Source: Arenicellales bacterium
Lineage (GTDB): Bacteria; Pseudomonadota; Gammaproteobacteria; Arenicellales; UBA868
DNA: 12,890 nucleotides
Direction: 5' to 3'
Assembly: GCA_028825345.1 (NCBI GenBank)
Contig: JAPKAJ010000046.1
Coordinates: 1-12,890, forward strand
Shown: piece after piece, positions 7,192 through 12,890 of the stretch
How the letters are laid out: the number at the start of each line of letters is the position of its first letter
Position numbering within the stretch: position 1 is the first letter of the stretch
Position numbers and translations under genes: made by a program
Notes under the pieces: model-generated
What the model was told of the DNA's origin: nothing
What the model saw: the letters and a program-made list of their open reading frames with translations, nothing else
The model's database searches: none

Positions 7192-7306
7192 GCATATGCG
7201 AGTTACACCGGCCGCAGTGATACCATTATTGTTTGACTGGCAATGGGGCAGGGTCTGGCTGGACCGTCCTCGCCGGTGGGCACGACACATCTGGGGTAAG
7301 TAAAGC

Positions 7307-9220
7307 ATGCTGACAGCAATCAGGGAGCGCGCAACAGGTTGGATTGCCTGGGCACTGGTGATCCTAATCACTATCCCGTTTGCCTTATGGGGCATAAATT
7401 CCTATTTTGAAGGCGCTTCAAAGGTAGTCGTTGCGACAGTCAATGGGGTTGACCTAGAACAGCGGGCATATCAGCAGGCTCTTTCGGATCATCGTCGGTC
7501 ACTGGTTCAGATCATGGGGCGCAATGTCGATGCTGAGTACTTCTCTAACCCGGCTTTCAAATTACAGGTACTTGAATCACTGATTGACAGTAACCTGCAA
7601 GCGGAGTACCTGCGTGAACGAGGCTATCGGGTTACCGATGAGCAGTTGGTTAGTCGGATCAGATCAATCGAGGCCTTTCACAGTGATGGGGTTTTTGATA
7701 CGGATCGATATGAAACACTGGTGCGCAATGCAGGTCTTTCGGTGGAGGGCTTCGAGCAGCAGCAACGTCAGCAGGGCGCGCTTGAACAGTTGCGAACGGG
7801 TTTAAGCGAAACCGCTTTTGTAATACCGGCGGCGATAGACCGCGCCATTGAGCTGTTGAATCAACGCCGTCGCGCGAGTTACACCGTGCTGGGCGTTGAA
7901 AAGTTTTCGCACTCGGCCGCTGTAGGTGCTGCTGCGGTCCGTGCTGAGTTCGACAACAACCCCGATCGTTATGTTAATCCGGCCGAAATACAGGTGGATT
8001 ATCTGCGACTGTCGGTTGTTGATCTGGCTCAGCAGATAAGTGTGGATGAAGATTCCCTGAAGAGTTATTACGATATGAATCTGGCACAGTTTTCGCGTCC
8101 CGGGAGTCGTCGCGCGAGCCATATCTTGATCAGCGTGGCTGCTGATGCCTCTGCCGATGTGGTGAATGCAGCCCAGGCGCAAGCGGCAGGGTTAGCCCTA
8201 CGGGCTCGGGCTGGCGAGAATTTCGAACAACTCGCGCACGAGCATTCTGGCGATACTGGTTCAGCGGGTCGTGGAGGTGATCTGGGAGTCATCCGTCCCG
8301 GCACCATGGCGCTGCCGTTTGAAGAAGCTGTGTTTGCTCTTGATCAAGGTGAGGTGAGCGAGCCGGTGCGCACAGATTATGGTTGGCACGTGATTCGCTT
8401 GACTGATCTGCGTGAAAATGAAACTAAACCTTTTGCTGAGGTGCGCGGCGAAATACGCTCAGTGTTGGCTCGCGAAGCCGCCGAAGAGCAGTTTCTAGCG
8501 CTGGCGGAGGATTTCCAAAACATCGTCTTTGAGCAGCCTGGCTCGCTTGAGCCGGCCGCAGATATCTTGGGCCTGCCGATAGAGCGCAGTGAGTGGTTCT
8601 CTCGCGCCACGGGTACTGGCCTGACCAAAAGTGGTGTTGTTCGCCAGGCTGCATTCAGTGATGAAGTCCGTGTTGACCGACTTAACAGTGAGATGCTGGA
8701 GGTCGACAGCGATACATTGGTTGCCGTGCGGTACGCCGATTTCCGTGAGCAGCGTAAGCAGGCCTTCGAGGAAGTTCGTCAGAGTATCGAAAGCGAGCTT
8801 GTGGCCAAGGCCGCGCTCCACGCCCAGGAAGTCGCAGCACAGGCACTTATCGATGGGCTGCGTTCAGGTGCGAACTGGCATGAGGCGTTGGCTGAGCATC
8901 AACTCGAATCGCATGAATTACCACAGGATCCGGCCAAACTGTCCGGTCCGATTGAGCAGGGCGTCGCTATGGCAGTTTTTTCAAGCCCTGTTCCCAGCCC
9001 CGGCGGAGCAACTTATGGCGGCCGACGTCTCGATTCGACCCGTTACACTGTGTTCCAGCTCGAGGAGGTGATTCCGGGCAATCCGACTGATGCTAAAACG
9101 GCCGAACGCCAGCAGGTCGAGAACTTAATCGCCGCCCGTGGTGGCGAAGAGCTTTTATCAGGTCTGCGCCACACTTTGCGTTCGGCAGCGCAGGTAGAGG
9201 TGTTTGAAGAAAACCTATAA
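7307..9220 (+). CDS. ppiD: Membrane-anchored periplasmic folding factor PpiD (SurA N-terminal and parvulin domains)
   Basis: PpiD is an inner-membrane protein that contacts the SecYEG translocon and assists newly exported proteins. The 637 residues are close to the E. coli length of 623. A short basic N terminus (RER at 6-8) is followed by one membrane segment, about 11-30 (GWIAWALVILITIPFALWGI), which gives an N-in, C-out topology. A SurA-like chaperone region covers about 35-235. The parvulin domain spans about 267-368, with ASHILI (270-275), GGDLG (323-327), FEEAVFAL (338-345) and YGWHVIRL (358-365). A long helical C-terminal region follows. Unlike E. coli PpiD, these parvulin motifs look intact, so the domain may be active. 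The start has only a GGGG at 7293-7296 as Shine-Dalgarno. The stop lies 20 bases from the convergent fabI. Confidence 0.94.
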   Translation: MLTAIRERATGWIAWALVILITIPFALWGINSYFEGASKVVVATVNGVDLEQRAYQQALSDHRRSLVQIMGRNVDAEYFSNPAFKLQVLESLIDSNLQAEYLRERGYRVTDEQLVSRIRSIEAFHSDGVFDTDRYETLVRNAGLSVEGFEQQQRQQGALEQLRTGLSETAFVIPAAIDRAIELLNQRRRASYTVLGVEKFSHSAAVGAAAVRAEFDNNPDRYVNPAEIQVDYLRLSVVDLAQQISVDEDSLKSYYDMNLAQFSRPGSRRASHILISVAADASADVVNAAQAQAAGLALRARAGENFEQLAHEHSGDTGSAGRGGDLGVIRPGTMALPFEEAVFALDQGEVSEPVRTDYGWHVIRLTDLRENETKPFAEVRGEIRSVLAREAAEEQFLALAEDFQNIVFEQPGSLEPAADILGLPIERSEWFSRATGTGLTKSGVVRQAAFSDEVRVDRLNSEMLEVDSDTLVAVRYADFREQRKQAFEEVRQSIESELVAKAALHAQEVAAQALIDGLRSGANWHEALAEHQLESHELPQDPAKLSGPIEQGVAMAVFSSPVPSPGGATYGGRRLDSTRYTVFQLEEVIPGNPTDAKTAERQQVENLIAARGGEELLSGLRHTLRSAAQVEVFEENL

Positions 9221-9240
9221 CTTACTGGAGTCGATTCAGT

Positions 9241-10035
9241 TCAGGATTCGTCCGCAAAACGAGGACTGATGCCGACGGTGTTGAAACCGCCATCGACATA
9301 GGTAATCTCACCGGTGATTCCAGACGCCAGGTCCGAGCAGAGAAATGCCGCGGTGTTGCCGACTTCGTCGATAGTGACGCCGCGTCCGAGTGGCGCAGTG
9401 TTTTCATAGAACTTCATCATTTTTTTCAGACCACGAATACCAGATGCGGCAAGGGTTTTTATCGGCCCTGCGGAGATTCCATTGACTCGTATCCCATCGT
9501 CACCAAGGGATTGCGCCAGGTAACGCACATTGGCTTCAAGGCTGGCTTTGGCCAGGCCCATAACGTTGTAGCCGGGCATCGAGCGTTGGGAGCCGATATA
9601 ACTCAGTGTCAGCATGGCCGCACCATCGCTCATCATTGGACGCAATGCACGTGCCAATGCGGCGAAACTGTAAGAGCTGATTTCATGGGCAGTGCGAAAC
9701 CCTTCCCGGGTTACGGAATCCAGAAACATACCTTCCAGTTCTTCTCGAGGGGCGAAAGCAATCGAGTGTACGAGGATATCGACGGTATCCCAGTGTTGCG
9801 CGAGACTGGTGGCCATATCCTCGATATCGTTGTCGCTGGAAACATCACAGCGGATCGCTATCTGTGAGCCTAACTGCCCGGCAAATTTTTCTGCTCGCGC
9901 GCCGAGCTTATCATTTTCAAAGGTCAATGCCAGTTGCGCTCCCTCGCGAGCCATCGCTTGTGCAATACCCCAGGAAATAGAGCGGTTTGATGCTACACCG
10001 GTAATCAAGGCGCGTTTGCCGTCGAGAAATCCCAT
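9241..10035 (-). CDS. fabI: Enoyl-[acyl-carrier-protein] reductase (NADH), FabI
   Basis: FabI reduces trans-2-enoyl-ACP in the last step of each fatty acid elongation cycle and is the target of triclosan. The 264 residues (E. coli 262) start MGFLDGKRALITGVAS, with the nucleotide-binding GVASNRSI at 13-20 characteristic of FabI. The active site is complete: Tyr146, Tyr156 and Lys163 at the same numbers as in E. coli (YNVMGLAK at 156-163). DVGNTAAFLCSDL-type sequence and YVDGGF (246-251) complete the fold. Residue 93 is Ala and 203 is Leu where E. coli has Gly and Phe; changes at those positions are linked to triclosan resistance in E. coli. AAAGGAA (complement of 10045-10051) is the Shine-Dalgarno. 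It has its own promoter and is transcribed away from rsmJ. Confidence 0.97.
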   Translation of the reverse strand: MGFLDGKRALITGVASNRSISWGIAQAMAREGAQLALTFENDKLGARAEKFAGQLGSQIAIRCDVSSDNDIEDMATSLAQHWDTVDILVHSIAFAPREELEGMFLDSVTREGFRTAHEISSYSFAALARALRPMMSDGAAMLTLSYIGSQRSMPGYNVMGLAKASLEANVRYLAQSLGDDGIRVNGISAGPIKTLAASGIRGLKKMMKFYENTAPLGRGVTIDEVGNTAAFLCSDLASGITGEITYVDGGFNTVGISPRFADES

Positions 10036-10074
10036 CTTGTGTAGTTCCTTTAAGTAAAATGAAGGTGGAAGCGA

Positions 10075-10103
10075 TTTTTATCCTAAGCACGGGTCAGTGT
10101 CAA
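10075..10103 (-). promoter_or_regulatory. Sigma-70 type promoter of fabI
   Basis: Read on the minus strand, a perfect TTGACA (complement of 10098-10103) is followed after 17 bases by TAAAAA (complement of 10075-10080; four of six matches to the -10). Transcription would start near 10068, about 30 bases before the fabI ATG. The site occupies most of the 77-base divergent gap between fabI and rsmJ. I see no matching promoter for rsmJ on the other strand. Confidence 0.6.
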
Positions 10104-10112
10104 AGTTAGACT

Positions 10113-10847
10113 ATGCCTATGGTTAACGGTGAGGTATCGATTGTAGCGATGGCGCCACAGGCCCTCGCCCGGGCACAGCAATTGGCTTTGGGCCTGGCTT
10201 TACCACTGTTGGGTTGTTCTGCCGATGTTTCAGGCATGGTTCTCGAGGTATACCCGGACCGCTTGGCGTTGCGGAACTGTGCTCAGCCAGGCACACATGC
10301 GCTGGTGATTGATCCACAACGCAGACGACGGCCCGCCCCGGGCCGCGACCTGATTACCCGCTCGCTGGGACGGGGTTGCCGATCCATTATTGATGCCACT
10401 GCAGGCTTTGGCGCTGATGCTTTTGATTTTGCCCGGCGTGGCAAAAAGGTGATTGCCATTGAGCGGGTTGGGGTAATTGCTGCGATGCTGGAAGATGCGG
10501 CGCAGCGTTTTCGATTCCGGTGTGCTAGCGCCCAGTTTGTAGTGGTTGTCGGAGATGCCTGTGAACAGATTGCATTACAGCCGCCAGCAGATGTTATCTT
10601 TCTTGATCCGATGTTCCCCCAGACTCAACGCCATACGGCGTTGGCGCGAAAATCGCAACAGTTATTGCGTGTGCTCGCCGGCGATGACCGAGATGCACAA
10701 CAGCTTGTGAATATCGCCCGAGAAAAAGCGCTAAGACGGGTGGTTGTTAAGCGCCCACGACATGCAACGCCGCTGGCTGCTAATCCTGATAGCTGTTTTA
10801 GGGGTAGATCAATACGGTATGACGTCTACCTGGCGGGAGTATCATGA
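10113..10847 (+). CDS. rsmJ: 16S rRNA (guanine-1516-N2)-methyltransferase RsmJ
   Basis: RsmJ uses S-adenosylmethionine to make m2G1516 near the 3' end of 16S rRNA. The protein has 244 residues (E. coli 250). The SAM-binding motif is DATAGFGADAF (94-104), with the acidic end of the second strand at IER (116-118). The family-defining DPMFP (165-169) and VVKRP (211-215) motifs and the RYDVY C-terminal motif (235-239) match E. coli RsmJ. The N-terminal region is only loosely conserved, as in the family. The start is uncertain: ATG codons at 10113 and 10119 both lack a Shine-Dalgarno. The 3' end overlaps rsmE by four bases (ATGA), which implies translational coupling. Confidence 0.92.
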   Translation: MPMVNGEVSIVAMAPQALARAQQLALGLALPLLGCSADVSGMVLEVYPDRLALRNCAQPGTHALVIDPQRRRRPAPGRDLITRSLGRGCRSIIDATAGFGADAFDFARRGKKVIAIERVGVIAAMLEDAAQRFRFRCASAQFVVVVGDACEQIALQPPADVIFLDPMFPQTQRHTALARKSQQLLRVLAGDDRDAQQLVNIAREKALRRVVVKRPRHATPLAANPDSCFRGRSIRYDVYLAGVS

Positions 10848-11575
10848 GAACTGGTTATTGGTTCTATCTGCCGGGCCTTACTGGGTGTGAAACCCAGGCT
10901 TTGTTGAGCGAGCCGCAGGCCAGTCACGCGGTACGGTCTCGCCGCCTCAAGGTAGGTGATCCACTTTGGCTGTTTAACGGCGCAGGTCATATCGCGCCAG
11001 GCCGCATCAGTGAGATTGTTCAGCGTCCACTTGAGGTACATATCGACTTGGAAGCGGGGCAGGAGCTACCAGCTCCACGACGTCGTATACATCTGCTGAG
11101 CGCTTTACCCAAGAGTGAACGTCAAGTGACGATGTTGGATATGGCGACTCAACTGGGAATGACCGATTTTACGGTACTGGTGTGTGAGCGCAGTGTGAGT
11201 CATATGCGAGACCGGGGGTTGTCCCGGTGGCAGCGGGTAGTTGTCGAAGCCTGTAAGCAGAGTCACCAGCCGTGGCTGCCAGTGATTCATCCGCCTATGA
11301 GTATTGAGACCTTAGTTGCCAAAAGCATCAGTCCCGATGCAGTGGTATTGCTGGCCGATCGTGGCGGGCATTCAGCTGCGCAGGTTTCACCTCTGATCGC
11401 CAACGCGTCGACCATCTATCTTCTGGTTGGGCCCGAAGGGGGATTCACGGCGTGTGAGCGCGACCAGCTGACCACAGTGGCGAGCGCGTCGGTGTTCCTG
11501 GGCGATGGCGTGCTGCGTATTGAAACGGCTGCGGTCGCAATGGTGGCGCTGGTCGGTAGCGCATGTTCACCATAG
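10844..11575 (+). CDS. rsmE: 16S rRNA (uracil-1498-N3)-methyltransferase RsmE
   Basis: RsmE is a SPOUT-class methyltransferase that makes m3U1498 in 16S rRNA of the assembled 30S subunit. The 243 residues equal the family length. The N-terminal PUA-like domain has HAVRSRRLKVGDPLWLFNG (28-46). The C-terminal knotted SPOUT domain has SALPKSERQVTMLDMATQLG (86-105), ERSV (115-118), RWQRVVVEACKQS (128-140), LLVGPEGGFT (193-202) and LGDGVLRIETAAVA (219-232); the last two form the SAM-binding knot. GGGAG (10835-10839), four bases before the ATG and inside rsmJ, is the Shine-Dalgarno. Overlap with rsmJ makes a two-gene operon of 16S methyltransferases. The stop lies 34 bases from the convergent valS stop. 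Confidence 0.95.
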   Translation: MRTGYWFYLPGLTGCETQALLSEPQASHAVRSRRLKVGDPLWLFNGAGHIAPGRISEIVQRPLEVHIDLEAGQELPAPRRRIHLLSALPKSERQVTMLDMATQLGMTDFTVLVCERSVSHMRDRGLSRWQRVVVEACKQSHQPWLPVIHPPMSIETLVAKSISPDAVVLLADRGGHSAAQVSPLIANASTIYLLVGPEGGFTACERDQLTTVASASVFLGDGVLRIETAAVAMVALVGSACSP

Positions 11576-11583
11576 ACGCTTCC

Positions 11584-11611
11584 AGTCCAGTTTCAAGCTT
11601 GTTGGTGGACT
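11584..11611. repeat. Inverted repeat between convergent rsmE and valS
   Basis: AGTCCA (11584-11589) and TGGACT (11606-11611) are perfect inverted arms around a 16-base loop. The loop contains the palindrome CAAGCTTG (11594-11601). The right arm overlaps the valS stop codon. The placement between two converging genes suggests a bidirectional terminator, but there is no T run on either strand, so this is a weak candidate. Confidence 0.3.
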
Positions 11612-12890
11612 ATAGGCTGGCGACCCGGGTTTGTTGGGATTTCAACTCTTCGATATCGCGTGCGAGTTGGTCTGCACGGTTTTTCTCTTTGGTTACGATA
11701 TCTTCTGGAGCCCGGGCCACAAAGTTGGGGTTTGATAGTTTCGTCTGACAACGTTGCAAATCCTCAGCGAGCTTCTCCACCTCTCGTTCTAGGCGCTTGA
11801 GTTCGGCCGCGCGGTCGATAACAGATCCTAGCGGAACCAGGATCTTCATCTCGCCTGAAAGCGCCATTGCGCTTTGCGGAGTGTCTTCGTCATCGGCGAC
11901 AAATGCCAGGCTTTGCAAGCGACCCAGCGCGGCCAGTAGCGTGTGAAAATCCCTGGCTCGGCGTCTATCGAGATCATTGCCGCCCTGAAATATAACCGGC
12001 AACTCTTTGCGCGGATCAATGTTCATCTCCCCGCGTATATTGCGTACGCCACTGACGATGGCCTGGACCCACTCCATGTCGGCAACCGCTTTGTCGTCAA
12101 CTCGATTCGATTCAAACTGCGGGTAAGGCTGATTCATGATCGAGTCGCTATTGGTTAATGTGCGCGAACGTAATTGCTGCCACAGTGCTTCAGTGATAAA
12201 TGGCATGATCGGGTGAATCATTCGCAATGTGGCGCCGAGTACGTTGACCAGGGTCTGACGCACACCATCCTTGCGTACCTCCGACAAGCTATCGTCAGCG
12301 AGTTCGATCTTTGCGATTTCCAGGTACCAGCTGCAGTACTCATCCCAGGCAAAGGTATGCAATGTTTGTACCACTTGGTCAAGCCGATAGACTTCCATCG
12401 AAGTTGCGACATCTTTAGCAATGTGTTGCAACCGAGAGTTTATCCAGCGTTCGGCTGTTCCAGTTTCGAAGTTAGCCAGGGGTTTGTCCGCAAGAGAATC
12501 AGTATTCATCATCACGAAACGTGCGGCGTTCCAAAGCTTGTTGCAAAAATTACGAAAGCCTTCGACTCGGCCCAGGTCAAAGCGGATATCCCGACCTTGA
12601 GTCGCCAAACTGGCAAACGTAAATCGCAGCGCGTCGGTGCCGAAAGAGGGAATTCCATCCGGAAATTGGCGGCGGGTTGCATCTTCAATATGCTTTGCCA
12701 TTTGCGGTTGCATGAGTCCGGTGGTGCGTTTTTCGACAAGAGCAGGCAGCGCAATGCCATCGATCAGATCCAATGGGTCAAGTACGTTACCCTTGGACTT
12801 GGACATTTTTTGTCCGTCAGCATCGCGTACCAGTCCATGTACATAGACGTCTCGGAAGGGGGCGCTGCCGGTAAACTTCAGGCCAAACAT
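11610..12890 (-). CDS. valS: Valyl-tRNA synthetase ValRS, C-terminal part (5' end beyond the window)
   Basis: ValRS is a class Ia synthetase that charges tRNA-Val. Only the last 426 residues are visible, about 45 percent of a protein that is 951 residues in E. coli. The ATG at the window edge is an internal methionine, not the start. The signature KMSKS (visible residues 28-32) closes the Rossmann catalytic domain. GTDALRFT (84-91) and GFRNFCNKLWNAARF (111-125) follow, then the anticodon-binding helical domain (about 145-300, including HPIMPFITEALW). The C-terminal tRNA-binding coiled coil is about 360-420 (LKRLEREVEKL, NFVARAPEDIV). The HIGH motif and editing domain lie off-window. No frameshift or damage is seen. 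It is convergent with rsmE. Confidence 0.97.
   Translation of the reverse strand: MFGLKFTGSAPFRDVYVHGLVRDADGQKMSKSKGNVLDPLDLIDGIALPALVEKRTTGLMQPQMAKHIEDATRRQFPDGIPSFGTDALRFTFASLATQGRDIRFDLGRVEGFRNFCNKLWNAARFVMMNTDSLADKPLANFETGTAERWINSRLQHIAKDVATSMEVYRLDQVVQTLHTFAWDEYCSWYLEIAKIELADDSLSEVRKDGVRQTLVNVLGATLRMIHPIMPFITEALWQQLRSRTLTNSDSIMNQPYPQFESNRVDDKAVADMEWVQAIVSGVRNIRGEMNIDPRKELPVIFQGGNDLDRRRARDFHTLLAALGRLQSLAFVADDEDTPQSAMALSGEMKILVPLGSVIDRAAELKRLEREVEKLAEDLQRCQTKLSNPNFVARAPEDIVTKEKNRADQLARDIEELKSQQTRVASL

Noticed and set aside
7117..7395. 92-codon minus-strand ORF ending in the tRNA-Asp antisense
   Set aside because: It contains the GRDSNPRPPA string typical of antisense tRNA translation and overlaps the start of ppiD.
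9221..9240. Bidirectional terminator between ppiD and fabI
   Set aside because: The 20-base gap can fold into a six-pair hairpin with a wobble pair, but it has no T run on either strand.
9511..10057. Plus-strand ORFs of 118 and 121 codons over fabI
   Set aside because: They are antisense to fabI, which has a complete active site and full length. They have no ribosome binding site or recognisable domain.

Overview
The window reads as core chromosome of a gammaproteobacterium outside the enterics. The evidence is the gene order tig-clpP-clpX-lon-hupB-ppiD, a single-copy HU gene after lon, tRNA genes with encoded CCA ends, and protein sequences close to E. coli and Pseudomonas homologues. By eye the base composition is moderately GC-rich and uniform. 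I see no insertion sequence, phage gene, CRISPR array or island boundary. From memory, Pseudomonas also has tRNA-Val and tRNA-Asp between hupB and ppiD and fabI next to ppiD, so much of the layout is a known lineage arrangement. The species cannot be named from this sequence.

Left part (1-3783): the end of a tRNA-His gene, then tRNA-Lys(CTT) and tRNA-Leu(TAG), lead without a visible terminator or promoter into tig (trigger factor), clpP and clpX. Together these handle nascent-chain folding and ATP-dependent degradation. A clear sigma-32-type heat-shock promoter follows, then lon (3935-6361).

Middle (6362-9220): a 313-base gap carries a strong sigma-70-type promoter for hupB (HU DNA-binding protein). 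Only 12 bases after hupB come tRNA-Val(TAC) and tRNA-Asp(GTC), then ppiD, a membrane-anchored periplasmic folding factor. ppiD ends 20 bases from fabI, which runs the other way.

Right part (9241-12890): fabI (enoyl-ACP reductase, minus strand) has its own promoter in a 77-base divergent gap shared with rsmJ. rsmJ and rsmE overlap by four bases. Both products methylate bases near the 3' end of 16S rRNA. valS (valyl-tRNA synthetase) enters from the right edge on the minus strand and converges on rsmE. Only its C-terminal 426 codons are present.

The common theme is protein quality control (trigger factor, ClpXP, Lon, PpiD) with translation genes (five tRNAs, two rRNA methyltransferases, ValRS) and two housekeeping genes (HU, FabI). 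I found no previously undescribed system. The points most worth checking are FabI differing from E. coli at two positions linked to triclosan resistance, a PpiD whose parvulin domain looks catalytically intact, hupB-tRNA co-transcription, the rsmJ-rsmE pairing, and two short upstream ORFs.
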